NCBI RefSeq assembly: GCF_900573885.1
Contig: NZ_UPSE01000453.1
Coordinates: 248,001-312,000 of the forward strand
Length of the DNA stretch: 64,000 bases
DNA from: Pseudomonas viridiflava
Lineage (GTDB): Bacteria; Pseudomonadota; Gammaproteobacteria; Pseudomonadales; Pseudomonadaceae
Reading direction: 5' to 3'
Shown here one piece after another: positions 13,411 through 22,078 of this stretch; the stretch's first letter is position 1; each line of letters begins with the position of its first letter. The notes beneath the pieces are model-generated. The model worked only from the letters and a program-made list of their open reading frames with translations. It did not search any database and was not told where the DNA came from. The position numbers and the translations under genes were made by a program.

Positions 13411-13469
13411 CGTGGAATCTCCAGTTCTTATTAGAAGCCGCAGCGTCGCGCTGCTGACCAAAGGACTGG

Positions 13470-13485
13470 AGCAATGGCTGTGCCA
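13470..13485 (-). promoter_or_regulatory. Sigma-54 (-24/-12) promoter of the alcohol dehydrogenase
   Basis: Read on the minus strand the sequence is TGGCACagccaTTGCT, a full match to the sigma-54 consensus TGGCAC-N5-TTGCW with exact spacing. The -12 element ends 59 bp before the start codon, giving a leader of roughly 45-50 nt. Sigma-54 promoters need an enhancer-binding activator, and the palindromes just upstream are the likely site. Confidence 0.82.
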
Positions 13486-13559
13486 GCGTTTTGAAATGGG
13501 CTACAGCCCAGTAAATTCAAGGGCTTGGCAGATTCCCGAAACGTTTGACGAGCGGCCAA

Positions 13560-13599
13560 CTGTCGCAGGAAAACGACGGTCGATGCGACAGGTGTCGCA
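13560..13599. promoter_or_regulatory. Upstream activator palindromes (TGTCGCA half-sites)
   Basis: There are three copies of the 7-mer TGTCGCA or its complement: 13561-13567, 13584-13590 (inverted) and 13593-13599. The last two form TGCGACA-gg-TGTCGCA, a perfect inverted repeat. The cluster is 75-115 bp upstream of the sigma-54 promoter, the usual distance for an enhancer-binding activator. The activator gene is not in this window. Confidence 0.65.
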
Positions 13600-13635
13600 G
13601 AGACTGCTCGCGTAGGGACTACAGCAGATGCGCGC

Positions 13636-13663
13636 AAAAAAAAGGCCCCTTATTCAGGGGCCC
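13636..13663 (-). terminator. Terminator of the PI-PLC gene
   Basis: On the minus strand stem GGCCCCT / AGGGGCC with a 5-nt loop is followed by eight T (13636-13643). It is about 80 bp past the PI-PLC stop. Confidence 0.82.
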
Positions 13664-13741
13664 GTCATTTTCAACCAGACTGCGGATCAGAACGTCAGCA
13701 ACCGCATGCCTGGCGTTCGACCTGCCGAGGCTGTTTGTTCT

Positions 13742-15499
13742 TTACCACCATGCGCCGGTCGACCCTATGAAGGTTCCCAAGCCTGTGCCGCCGCTTGAAA
13801 TCGCATTTACTGAAGAGCCAATAGTGATACCAACAACCGCGCCCGCCGCAGAAACAGTACCCACTGTTGCGTGTACGGCCGCTGAGGAACTCATATTCCC
13901 GTTTTGCGGAGCACTCCAACCCCAGGATCCCGAAACGACATAGCTTTCATCGTTGATAATTATTAAATTTTGCCCATTTTTATTCGAAGACCAGCCTGAG
14001 CCTTCAGTTGAGCTAAACCAGTTTTCGAATTGTGCTTCATCATAGCCGGCGCGGTCGAAGTAATAGCTTTTTCCGCCATCTGCGGACGTACCGACATAAT
14101 TCCAGGAAGTGCCGTTAATGCGGCTATAAGACGTCTCACCAAAACAGAAATAGCCCTCCGGACTGCTACGCGTGTAGATATCAATCAAGCCATCATCACG
14201 GGTATTTTTATAATATTCACCATTATTTGGCACGCCAGGAATATATTTGGTATTTTTATGCGGACCGGCCTTTACCCACGGCCCGAAGTCCCCAACTTTG
14301 GAGGACATGACCAAAGGCATTTTGCCATCCCTGGAACTTTCAAACCTAAGCGCGCCGACGCCACAGGTTGCTGTGATACAGCCAGACCTGCACATATTGA
14401 CACCATCCCTGTTATTGGCGGAAATGACCGCTTCGATAAAGCCTGGGCCGGGGAAATCTGCGACTACAATTCCGACATAACGTGGATTGTCGAATGCCGC
14501 CTGCGGAAAACCACTAGAGTTCTGCTGGAGTTTTTTATCGACTTCTTTTGTTGCGTTTCTTATATAGTCAGTTGCCAACACGTTGACGCCCTCAAATGCA
14601 ATGGTGCAGATACCGATAGCACAATTCACTCGCGGAAAATCTTTCCACTTCCACGACCAGCCGGGAGTGGTCAACCCTGTTGCCAAGCGCGGCGCAGTGG
14701 TGGCGGGTGATGAGTGCCCGCTGGCTACAAAATAGGGAAAAGCGATGTCTGATCCGGATATGTAAGTCAATACATTCCTGCCTTCGCGCTGCGCGGTGGC
14801 GAGCGAGGCTTTTTTCCTTTCCCAATGGTCGTAAAGATCCCAGTTGGTTTTTACCGTCCAGTTGTCTTCCACCTTAAACGACTGATAAACACCAATGCTG
14901 TCATCCATAATTCCATTGTCGAAAGCGCTTCGCAGCAAAACAATTTTTCCGCGCACGTCTTCTACGTCCAAGTCACCGAGCCGGGTTGCCGATTTTGCAA
15001 ATTTCCCTTTCCAGATATAGGCTTGATTCTGCGGCGCGACAGCATATTTATTAAGCGCATAAAGAAAGGCTGCACGATCATTACTATGCTCTTCCTTGAC
15101 CCGCATAATAACGAACTCCGAAGGATTGGCGTGCAGAAAAAGAATGACCTCATTCAGCACCTGACCAAACATTTGTTTTTGATAAACCTGGCCATGGTGA
15201 ATGGCAAGACTGCCATTGGTGGGTCTGCCGCGAATGTCCAGAAAACGAATGCCCGCCTTCAATTGCTGCGCGACGGTCAATGTTTGAGTCTCAGCATAGG
15301 GCCCGCCGTAATGAGCCGCTGAGTCGTGCGTCCCTGGAATCGAAATAGTCTGAAGCGAATCCGTGTCATTCAGCGACCTCATCCAGTTACTGCCATTACT
15401 AATGTTGAGACTTTTTGTATCGTAGTAATAACCGTCGTGCCAATGAGCGTTGGCTACCACAGGCAGTGCCAATAGCAACGCAGCTACATATTTATTCAT
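13742..15499 (-). CDS. Secreted PI-PLC domain protein with hydrophobic C-terminus
   Basis: Secreted protein of 585 residues with a phosphatidylinositol-specific phospholipase C X domain. The signal peptide is MNKYVAALLLALPVVANA. His58 with Asp59 (SIPGTHDSA) and His101/His102 (LAIHHGQVYQ) are the expected catalytic pair, and RFLDIRGR supplies the active-site Arg90. The X domain ends near residue 330. About 200 residues of aromatic- and Gly-rich sequence follow (GDFGPWVKAG, YFCFGETSY, WFSSTEGSGW), unfamiliar to me. The last 50 residues are Ser/Gly/Ala/Val-rich with two hydrophobic runs, and the chain ends GAWW. The gene is visibly poorer in GC than its neighbours, suggesting transfer. It separates the alcohol dehydrogenase from pqqF. 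ATG at 15499 is preferred to TTG at 15505; the Shine-Dalgarno is weak. Confidence 0.82.
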   Translation of the reverse strand: MNKYVAALLLALPVVANAHWHDGYYYDTKSLNISNGSNWMRSLNDTDSLQTISIPGTHDSAAHYGGPYAETQTLTVAQQLKAGIRFLDIRGRPTNGSLAIHHGQVYQKQMFGQVLNEVILFLHANPSEFVIMRVKEEHSNDRAAFLYALNKYAVAPQNQAYIWKGKFAKSATRLGDLDVEDVRGKIVLLRSAFDNGIMDDSIGVYQSFKVEDNWTVKTNWDLYDHWERKKASLATAQREGRNVLTYISGSDIAFPYFVASGHSSPATTAPRLATGLTTPGWSWKWKDFPRVNCAIGICTIAFEGVNVLATDYIRNATKEVDKKLQQNSSGFPQAAFDNPRYVGIVVADFPGPGFIEAVISANNRDGVNMCRSGCITATCGVGALRFESSRDGKMPLVMSSKVGDFGPWVKAGPHKNTKYIPGVPNNGEYYKNTRDDGLIDIYTRSSPEGYFCFGETSYSRINGTSWNYVGTSADGGKSYYFDRAGYDEAQFENWFSSTEGSGWSSNKNGQNLIIINDESYVVSGSWGWSAPQNGNMSSSAAVHATVGTVSAAGAVVGITIGSSVNAISSGGTGLGTFIGSTGAWW

Positions 15500-15670
15500 A
15501 ATCAATTTCCCAGCCTGCGCTATCTGCTATAGCACAGCCCTCTTCACGTTATTGGAAGCGGGCATTAAACAGTGCTGCATTAAACCTACACAGGCGAAAT
15601 AACAAAGCAGCGGGTAGGGAGCATCGGAAACAAATTTAGATTCGTCTTGCAGACTGATTGACTAAGCGCC

Positions 15671-18220
15671 TCAGCTTCTCCAGCGCCCACAGGGGCTGGA
15701 AGCATTGGCAAGCACGTAACCGCCGCCAGCTGCATCCAGGAGCATCTGATAACAGTCGACGACAACCTCAAGCCCTGGGTTATCGACATCCGCAACCGAC
15801 ACGCACGGTTGCCCGGTCAGTCGGGCGTACCACACCTGCGCTGCATATTCCGCAGGGTCGGCCGACTGGTTTTGCACCGCTGCGCGCAGGCTGGTGCGCA
15901 ACGGTTGCAACGTTTCCTCCGTTAACGAGCCGATGCGTTCACGCTGCGCATGCAAAAACTCATCAAGGTGTTGGACTATTTCTGCTGCACTCGCGTTTGG
16001 CGACTGGACGGCGAACAGCAGCCCCGGCCGCCGTGCAACATGGCGAAATCCGCAAAACACCGCGTAGCCCAGCTGCAGTTCTGTGCGCAGCCGCTGGAAG
16101 AAGGGACTTTCCAGCAACCGGCCAATCAATCGCCATGCAATTTCCACCTGGGGACTGGCAACCGGAACCGGGCAGAACAGCACCAGCGCGGTTTCCTCTG
16201 CGCACGGCAATGCCTGCTTCCAGAACCAGCCGCTGCGAGGCTGCGCCAAGCTACCCCCAGCGTCATCGACGCTGACGTCACTCCGGGCGTGGCCCGGTAA
16301 CTTTGAAAGGCTCCGGCTCAGGTCGTCGCGCAGTTCGTCCACCACCGCAACCGCCAGTGCCTGTCGCGTTGCCATTTGCCAAGAGCGGGCCAGTACGTCC
16401 GTTGTGGCCGGGAGTTCGAGGTCACAGTTGGCACCGGGGTTGAACATCTCCGGCAGCCGCTGCCACAACTGCCGAACCAAAGGTTCATTGCTCGCCCTCG
16501 CGCATGTTTGCTGGTGGCGGCGGGCACCTTGGCTCCACGCGGCAGCGCAGGGATGCCTGAGCACCTCGGCTATTTCCCTCAGCAATGGCGCGAACAGCCC
16601 GGCGCGACCGACAGCCAGCAGTTCCCAGCCATTCTCCTGATTCTGGAACCGCACCTTTACACCGGCCTGCTCCGCCTCCTGCAACAAAGGCCCAAGCGCC
16701 ACCCTCAGAACAGCAAACAAGCCTTGGGGAGCACGCTCGGCGAACTGCCAGCGGACGAATAAACCCGCCCCCCGCTGCCCCGCCGATTGCGACGGTACGG
16801 GCAGAAACTCCAGGCCAACCGCCCGCTCGTGATAAGGCCCCTGCTCCAGCACTGCGCTCGGATCGAGCAAGCGGTTCTCAGGTGGCATGCGCCAGTTCCA
16901 GCGCTCCATCGAAGCAGCCAAAGGGGCCTCTTCAATCAAATAAAGGGTAAAGCCCGCCTGTCGCTGGCTCTGCACCGGCTCGGCGCTGCTATGCACGTCG
17001 ACGAGGTTGTCCGCTCGAAGCAGACCAAGCAATGTGCGCAGCGCTTCAGGCGTCTCGCCCGAATCTGCAGAGCCTTCAGCAAGGTGACGGGCCACCTGCG
17101 CCGGAGCGGCAGAAGAAAGGCGCACGGCGCAAATCCGCTCGTACTGTTGGCGCCAAGGCAACCAGTCGTCGTGCTCGGCGAAAAAACGTAGCCAATCAAA
17201 CACCGCCCCCCGTAGCGAAGCTCGGCCGTGAGCGTCGGTCGCTTCACTCAGCTCGAAGTCCAGGCACAGCAGTGCCTGTTCACCCTGCTGATACACCCGG
17301 CGAACGCGCACCGCGTCACACCAGCCCCGTGAGCGCAGCGTGTCCAGCAAACCGTCTGGCCCTTCGTGCGTTAGCCAGGTTTCAAGAAAATCCACTGCCT
17401 GGCTGTATCCCTCGCAGAGGCCCTCCAGCGCAAAGCACAGCGTCAACTGCGCCACGCCAGCCGGCACTTGCAGGCGCAACGCGTTAGCGCGCAGGGGCAG
17501 CAAGGCCGGGGCCACGCTTTGCGGCAGCGCGGGCGCCGGGCGCAGAACGGCGCTATGGGTTTGCGCCAGTTGCCGCAACTCGTCAGGCGTTTGCGGACCC
17601 ACCAGCACCAGTTGCATTTGTCCGGTCTGATAGAACCGCTGATGGAAATCGTGCAGCGCTCGCTGAAAAGCCGGCTGCTCGACTTTCAACGTGTCGCGGT
17701 TGCCGGCATGAAAAGCCGAGCACGGATGCCCGTCGGCTAATGCCTGGCCAATGGCGGCATCGCAAAGGGTGTCGCGGTCCTGCCCGCGAGCGATGAATTC
17801 GGCTTGCAGCACCTCGCGCTCGCGCAGTTGCGCGGCCACGTCCAGCAGCGGCCGGGCGAGCATGTCGCACAGGCGCCGCAGGCCATCGGCCAGTTTGTCG
17901 GCCGGCACCTCGAAAAAGTACTCGGTGTGGCGTTCGCGGGTACTGGCGTTTACTTCGCCACCCCAGGCGCGGCCAAAACTCAGCAGCCCGTCTTCGGTGC
18001 TAAAACCGCGGCTGCCAAGAAACAGCAAATGCTCAAGAAAATGCGCCAGCCCCGGATACTGGGGCGGTGCATCGTGGCTGCCGGCGGCTATCCGGACAAA
18101 CGCTGCGGCTTTTTGCGCATGGGGCGCCTGCACCATAGTCACCCGAAGACCATTGGCCAAGCGCACTGAACACGGCTGGGCGGGCGTTCCGGGCATTGAG
18201 CTGAGGTCGGCATCGGGCAT
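15671..18220 (-). CDS. pqqF: PQQ biosynthesis peptidase PqqF (M16 family)
   Basis: Zinc metallopeptidase of the M16 family, thought to release or trim the PqqA peptide during PQQ synthesis. It has 849 residues from the chosen ATG; Met at 18196 is possible and the in-frame codon at 18310 is not supported. The inverted zinc motif HFLEH gives His60, Glu63 and His64, with the third ligand in EREVLQAEF about 70 residues on. The N-terminal block (GSHDAPPQYPGLAHFLEH...NASTRERHTEYFFEVP) is the PqqF pattern. The last three quarters lack a second zinc site, as usual. No pqqA or pqqB-E gene follows it, so it is an orphan here. The link with the PQQ alcohol dehydrogenase upstream is clear from context. 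Confidence 0.88.
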   Translation of the reverse strand: MPDADLSSMPGTPAQPCSVRLANGLRVTMVQAPHAQKAAAFVRIAAGSHDAPPQYPGLAHFLEHLLFLGSRGFSTEDGLLSFGRAWGGEVNASTRERHTEYFFEVPADKLADGLRRLCDMLARPLLDVAAQLREREVLQAEFIARGQDRDTLCDAAIGQALADGHPCSAFHAGNRDTLKVEQPAFQRALHDFHQRFYQTGQMQLVLVGPQTPDELRQLAQTHSAVLRPAPALPQSVAPALLPLRANALRLQVPAGVAQLTLCFALEGLCEGYSQAVDFLETWLTHEGPDGLLDTLRSRGWCDAVRVRRVYQQGEQALLCLDFELSEATDAHGRASLRGAVFDWLRFFAEHDDWLPWRQQYERICAVRLSSAAPAQVARHLAEGSADSGETPEALRTLLGLLRADNLVDVHSSAEPVQSQRQAGFTLYLIEEAPLAASMERWNWRMPPENRLLDPSAVLEQGPYHERAVGLEFLPVPSQSAGQRGAGLFVRWQFAERAPQGLFAVLRVALGPLLQEAEQAGVKVRFQNQENGWELLAVGRAGLFAPLLREIAEVLRHPCAAAWSQGARRHQQTCARASNEPLVRQLWQRLPEMFNPGANCDLELPATTDVLARSWQMATRQALAVAVVDELRDDLSRSLSKLPGHARSDVSVDDAGGSLAQPRSGWFWKQALPCAEETALVLFCPVPVASPQVEIAWRLIGRLLESPFFQRLRTELQLGYAVFCGFRHVARRPGLLFAVQSPNASAAEIVQHLDEFLHAQRERIGSLTEETLQPLRTSLRAAVQNQSADPAEYAAQVWYARLTGQPCVSVADVDNPGLEVVVDCYQMLLDAAGGGYVLANASSPCGRWRS

Positions 18221-18406
18221 AGCGTGAATAACCTGTGATGGGAAGCGACGGGGTGCGGTGCACCGGTTATGAAAGCAGAACTGCCGTAGATGGAGAACCG
18301 GCACGCTCAACTACGGGCATCTGGACTGGCGCAACCCTGAAAAATCCCGCCAGGCGCCAGACAGTTTGAGCCGCCTGACCTTCATCATTTTTTTTATCTT
18401 CTACGC

Positions 18407-18433
18407 TTTAGGAACATTTTGCCGTGCCGACGT
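18407..18433 (+). promoter_or_regulatory. Candidate sigma-28 (FliA) promoter of the BdlA-like gene
   Basis: TTTA and GCCGACGT are separated by exactly 15 bp, against the FliA consensus TAAA-N15-GCCGATAA. Two of four and five of eight positions fit. It lies 43 bp before the start of a chemoreceptor gene. Confidence 0.35.
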
Positions 18434-18475
18434 AAATGCAAATGGAATGCACACCTTAATAGCGGGTAGCCCAGC

Positions 18476-19792
18476 ATGTTCAATAAGCAGCTCAAACAAC
18501 GCATAGCCGAACTGGAAGAAGAAGTCGCCCGCAGCAGGCAGATCAAGCAGTCGCTCTATGACGAGATGCTGGTGCTGGAAGTTGATACGAGCGGCCGCAT
18601 TACGCGAATCAACGACAACTTCCTGAAAGAGATGCTCTACCGCCAAGACCAGCTGATGGGCCATTCCCTCGACGAGTACTTTCCAGACAGTTTTCGCCGT
18701 GAAGACAATTACCGCCGTATCAAACAGGCATTGCAAACCGGCGACCATCTGGTTGGCGCCTTTCGTTTGCTGCGAGGCAACGGCGAGGAAGCGTGGCTTC
18801 GGGTCATTTTTCAGCCGATTCGCAACAGCCGCGCCGAATTGGTGAGTTTCAGCCTCTTCGCCAACGACCTGACCCGCACCATCGAAACCTCCAAAGAGCA
18901 TGAAGGCATCATCAACGCCCTGCTGCGCTCCACGGCCGTCATCGAGTTCAACCTGAAGGGCGAAGTGCTCAACGCCAACCCCAACTTCCTTAATTCCATG
19001 GGCTACAGCTTCGAGCAGATCAAGGGCAAACATCACTCGATGTTTTGCGATCCGCAGGAAGCCAACAGCCTTGCCTACAAAGACTTCTGGGCAAAGCTGA
19101 ACCGTGGCGAATACGTGGCCAGCCGGTTCAAGCGGGTCGATTCCATGGGCCGCCCGGTATGGCTCGAAGCCTCCTACAACCCGGTGCACGACGCCCATGA
19201 CCATCTCTACAAAGTGGTGAAGTTCGCCACGGTCATATCCGATCAGGTGAACCAGGAAATGGCTGTCGCCGAGGCCGCCAACATTGCCTACAGCACCTCG
19301 CAGCACACCGATTTGACCGCGCAGAAAGGCGCGTCTGTGGTTCAACAAACTGTGGACGTGATGCGGCAGATTACCCAACAGGTCCAGGAGGCCGCCGAAG
19401 GCATCGAGGCGCTGGATAAGCAGTCGCAGTTGATCAGCTCCATCATCAAAACCATCAGCGGTATCGCCGGCCAAACCAACCTGCTGGCGCTCAACGCTGC
19501 CATCGAAGCCGCACGGGCGGGCGAACAGGGGCGCGGGTTTGCGGTAGTGGCCGACGAAGTTCGTTTGCTGGCTGGGCGCACCAGCCAGGCGGCCGAGGAA
19601 ATTGTTGAAGTGGTGCAGAAGAACCAGCAGCTGGCCCAAACCGCAGTGGGCAGTATGGCCAGCAGCCGGCAGCAGGCCGAACAGGGCCTGGGGCTGGCCA
19701 ACGAAGCCGGCGCGGTAATTGTGGAAATTCAGGACGGTGCGCAAAAGGTGGTCGATGCAATTGGCCAGTTTGCCAGTCAGCTTAAAAACTGA
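18476..19792 (+). CDS. Soluble chemoreceptor with two PAS domains (BdlA-like)
   Basis: Cytoplasmic methyl-accepting protein of 438 residues with no membrane segment. After a short coiled coil ([17 protein letters not shown]) come two PAS domains, about 25-130 ([17 protein letters not shown]) and 145-255 ([17 protein letters not shown]). The second half is a short chemoreceptor signalling hairpin whose tip is [20 protein letters not shown]. This layout and length match P. aeruginosa BdlA (two PAS plus signalling domain), which senses dispersal cues through c-di-GMP, and also aerotaxis-type receptors; the sequence alone does not decide. It carries no canonical C-terminal CheR-tethering peptide. 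A hairpin without a T run follows at 19822-19849. Confidence 0.85.
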   Translation: MFNKQLKQRIAELEEEVARSRQIKQSLYDEMLVLEVDTSGRITRINDNFLKEMLYRQDQLMGHSLDEYFPDSFRREDNYRRIKQALQTGDHLVGAFRLLRGNGEEAWLRVIFQPIRNSRAELVSFSLFANDLTRTIETSKEHEGIINALLRSTAVIEFNLKGEVLNANPNFLNSMGYSFEQIKGKHHSMFCDPQEANSLAYKDFWAKLNRGEYVASRFKRVDSMGRPVWLEASYNPVHDAHDHLYKVVKFATVISDQVNQEMAVAEAANIAYSTSQHTDLTAQKGASVVQQTVDVMRQITQQVQEAAEGIEALDKQSQLISSIIKTISGIAGQTNLLALNAAIEAARAGEQGRGFAVVADEVRLLAGRTSQAAEEIVEVVQKNQQLAQTAVGSMASSRQQAEQGLGLANEAGAVIVEIQDGAQKVVDAIGQFASQLKN

Positions 19793-20203
19793 TTACGAAA
19801 AGAATAAGGGCCAACCTGTTTCGTTGCGTTTGAACGATTAAACGCAGCGGTAAGTTAGAAACATCGCACGTGTTATCACCGCGGCGCTCACACTTGTATC
19901 GGGCGCCTGTGCGTGCCTTTTCCCAACTTAGGTGCGGAACTTGGCGAACGTTGCGGTGAATGCCTCCTTATCATTTCCAGGCGATAGATTTTTAGTTTCG
20001 CTTGGCTATAATCGACCTCGCGACGGAATAACGTCGGCCATTCCACTAGCTCTTTTGGATTGCCTATCCCGTTGAATTAATTAACATTTTTGTTAAACAT
20101 TTACACGCCAGGCGAAGCTCGCTGCTTCCTTGTTTCGGCCGCTGACTCAGCGAATGCCTGCCGGCATGCCGCGCGGCCGACTAACCAACAGTAGAGAAAC
20201 TAC
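19793..20203. other. 411-bp intergenic region, no gene recognised
   Basis: It holds a hairpin just after the chemoreceptor gene (CGTTGCGTTT 19822-19831 / AAACGCAGCG 19840-19849), a perfect -10 hexamer TATAAT at 20007-20012 without a good -35, and an AT-rich block (20070-20100). I see no open frame with codon bias. The -10 probably serves the 73-residue gene downstream, which would then have a leader of about 185 nt, long enough for regulation or for a small RNA. Confidence 0.45.
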
Positions 20204-20425
20204 GTGACCAAAGACGAACTGCGCGCCGAGCTTGAGCGCCAGGCGCAGCGTTATCAGGAAGTTTACGGCGGGGAAGTTGTGACCTACGCCGCCCAGCCGG
20301 ACCCGGAACGCAAGCCATGGCGCAAACGCTCCAACTTTCTCGATCAGGCATTCGAGCGAGAGATGGAAAAGATTGAGAAAGAGCACCAGGCCCGAATGGA
20401 CTCGGCGAAAGAAACCGACGTTTAA
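20204..20425 (+). CDS. Small charged conserved-type protein, function unknown
   Basis: A 73-residue cytoplasmic protein with GTG start at 20204. It is rich in Glu, Arg and Lys and predicted to be helical: an N-terminal helix (MTKDELRAELERQAQRY), a short strand (GEVVTYA), a Pro/Arg linker (PDPERKPWRKR) and a C-terminal helix (LDQAFEREMEKIEKEHQ). I do not recognise a named family. Codon use fits the chromosome. It converges on the herA-like gene, with a hairpin between the two stops. Confidence 0.7.
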   Translation: MTKDELRAELERQAQRYQEVYGGEVVTYAAQPDPERKPWRKRSNFLDQAFEREMEKIEKEHQARMDSAKETDV

Positions 20426-20453
20426 CGGCGCATGTTTATAAAGTGCGCCGTTA
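20423..20453. terminator. Hairpin between convergent genes
   Basis: TAACGGCGCA (20423-20432) pairs perfectly with TGCGCCGTTA (20444-20453) around an 11-nt loop. Neither side has a long T run, so termination efficiency is uncertain. Confidence 0.5.
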
Positions 20454-20461
20454 ACGTTGAT

Positions 20462-21949
20462 TCACCGGCGTTTCTTTCCAAGCAACGAGCCCAATAAGCC
20501 CCGCACCAGTTCACGACCAATTTGATTGGCCGCTTGACGTGCTGCGCTTTTCAACGCCTGCCCTGCAACGCCGCCCAGTAATTCGCCCGCCATGTCGGCG
20601 AAGCTGCCACCGCCCTTGCCCGCTTCGACGGGCGGCGCGTTTTGCGCTTCGCTGCTGGCCGCCGCGCGCGTGGTAAGGCGCTCGTAGGCCGACTCGCGGT
20701 CAACGGCCTTGTCGTAGTGCCCCGCTTGCGGCGACTGGCGAATCAGCACTGCACGCTCGGCATCGGTCAACGGGCCGATTCGCGACTGCGGCGGGGCAAT
20801 GGCCACGCGCTGCACCATTGCCGGCGTGCCCTTCTCTTCCAGGGTGCTGACCAGCGCTTCACCAATGCCCAGCTCGGTGAGCACACTCAAGGTGTCGAAT
20901 GCCGGGTTGCTGCGAAAGCCATCGGCCACCGCGCGCAACGACCTCTGTTCTTTGGCGGTGAAGGCACGCAAGCCGTGTTGAATGCGCAGGCCGAGCTGCG
21001 CCAGAACATCGTCCGGCAAATCGCTGGGCGACTGGGTGACGAAATACACGCCCACGCCTTTGGACCGAATCAGCCGCACCACTTGCTCCAGACGTTCCTG
21101 CAGGGCTTTGGGCGTGTCGGCGAACAGCAGATGCGCTTCGTCAAAGAACAGCGCCAGCAGCGGCTTGTCGGCGTCACCGCGCTCAGGCAACTGCTCGAAC
21201 AACTCGGCCAGCAGCCATAGGAGAAAGGTGGCGTATACCTTGGGCGCTTCATGCACCAGGCGGCTGGCATCGAGTAAATGAATGCGGCCACGGCCGTCGG
21301 CGTCGGGGTGAAGAATATCTTCCAGTTGCAGCGCCGGTTCGCCGAACAAGGCGTCGGCACCCTGTTGTTCCAGCACCGCCAGGCGTCGCAGCAAGGCCTG
21401 GCTGGAACCGCTGGTGAACAGCGCGCTGTCGGCGCCGAGCAACTCAGGGTGCTCTTTGAGGTGGTTGAGCATGGCCTTGAGGTCTTTCAGATCCAGCAGC
21501 AACAAGCCTTCGCGGTCGGCCACCTGGAAGGTGGCGTAAAGCGCGGCTTGCTGGCTTTCACTCAGCTCCAGCAAATTGCTGAGCAGCAACGGGCCCATTT
21601 CGCTCAATGTGGTGCGCAGCGGATGGCCCGTGTTGCCTTGCACGTCCCACAAGGTAACCGGGTACGCCTGTGGCGCATGGTTGAGCCAGGGCATGCTGGC
21701 TATGCGTTCGGCCACCTTGCCTTGCGGCGCTCCCAGGGCACCGATGCCGCACAGGTCGCCTTTGATGTCGGCGGCGAAAACCGCCACGCCAGCATCGCTG
21801 AAGGCTTCCATCAGGTGCTGCAGGGTTACGGTTTTACCGGTGCCGGTGGCGCCGGCAATCAAGCCATGACGATTGGCCAGACGCATCGCTTGCGCCACCG
21901 GTTGCCCGGCCGGATCGGCGCCGAGAATAAATTCGTTATGCCCTGGCAT
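20462..21949 (-). CDS. HerA-like ATPase (DUF853 type)
   Basis: P-loop ATPase of the HerA/FtsK superfamily, 495 residues, related to the E. coli YjgR type. The start at 21949 has AGGAGAG 6 nt upstream; the frame open to 22105 is not used. The Walker A motif is GATGTGKT near residue 33. Walker B is LLALFFDEAHLLF, and FVTQSPSDLPDDVLAQLGLRIQHGLRAFT is the conserved sensor region with its arginine finger. The C-terminus has a Gly-rich hydrophobic patch (FADMAGELLGGVAGQALK) and a basic tail (LLGKKRR). Partner nuclease genes (nurA) are absent, as is normal for this subfamily. The exact role, probably DNA-associated, is unknown. Confidence 0.85.
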   Translation of the reverse strand: MPGHNEFILGADPAGQPVAQAMRLANRHGLIAGATGTGKTVTLQHLMEAFSDAGVAVFAADIKGDLCGIGALGAPQGKVAERIASMPWLNHAPQAYPVTLWDVQGNTGHPLRTTLSEMGPLLLSNLLELSESQQAALYATFQVADREGLLLLDLKDLKAMLNHLKEHPELLGADSALFTSGSSQALLRRLAVLEQQGADALFGEPALQLEDILHPDADGRGRIHLLDASRLVHEAPKVYATFLLWLLAELFEQLPERGDADKPLLALFFDEAHLLFADTPKALQERLEQVVRLIRSKGVGVYFVTQSPSDLPDDVLAQLGLRIQHGLRAFTAKEQRSLRAVADGFRSNPAFDTLSVLTELGIGEALVSTLEEKGTPAMVQRVAIAPPQSRIGPLTDAERAVLIRQSPQAGHYDKAVDRESAYERLTTRAAASSEAQNAPPVEAGKGGGSFADMAGELLGGVAGQALKSAARQAANQIGRELVRGLLGSLLGKKRR

Positions 21950-21964
21950 TTCTCTCTCCTGATT

Positions 21965-21990
21965 TAAAGCTTTAATGCAGTGTGGCCGAC
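21965..21990 (+). promoter_or_regulatory. Candidate sigma-28 (FliA) promoter of the amino-acid chemoreceptor
   Basis: TAAA (21965-21968) and GCCGAC (21985-21990) are 16 bp apart, one more than the FliA consensus spacing. It is about 90 bp before the chemoreceptor start and overlaps the leader of the divergent herA-like gene. Confidence 0.4.
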
Positions 21991-22078
21991 ATAAAAAAAG
22001 ACATGGAGCCGAGTCGATCGACACACGCCTGCTAGCCAGCCAAGACTGGCGCCAGTGCCCACCCGGACGCAAGAAGCC

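Noticed and set aside
14030..14710. 226-codon frame opposite the PI-PLC gene
   Set aside because: Antisense shadow with no ribosome site; the PI-PLC frame has a signal peptide and catalytic motifs.
15500..15670. Possible pqqA peptide after pqqF
   Set aside because: No frame on the minus strand contains the Glu-x3-Tyr core; the stretch looks non-coding.
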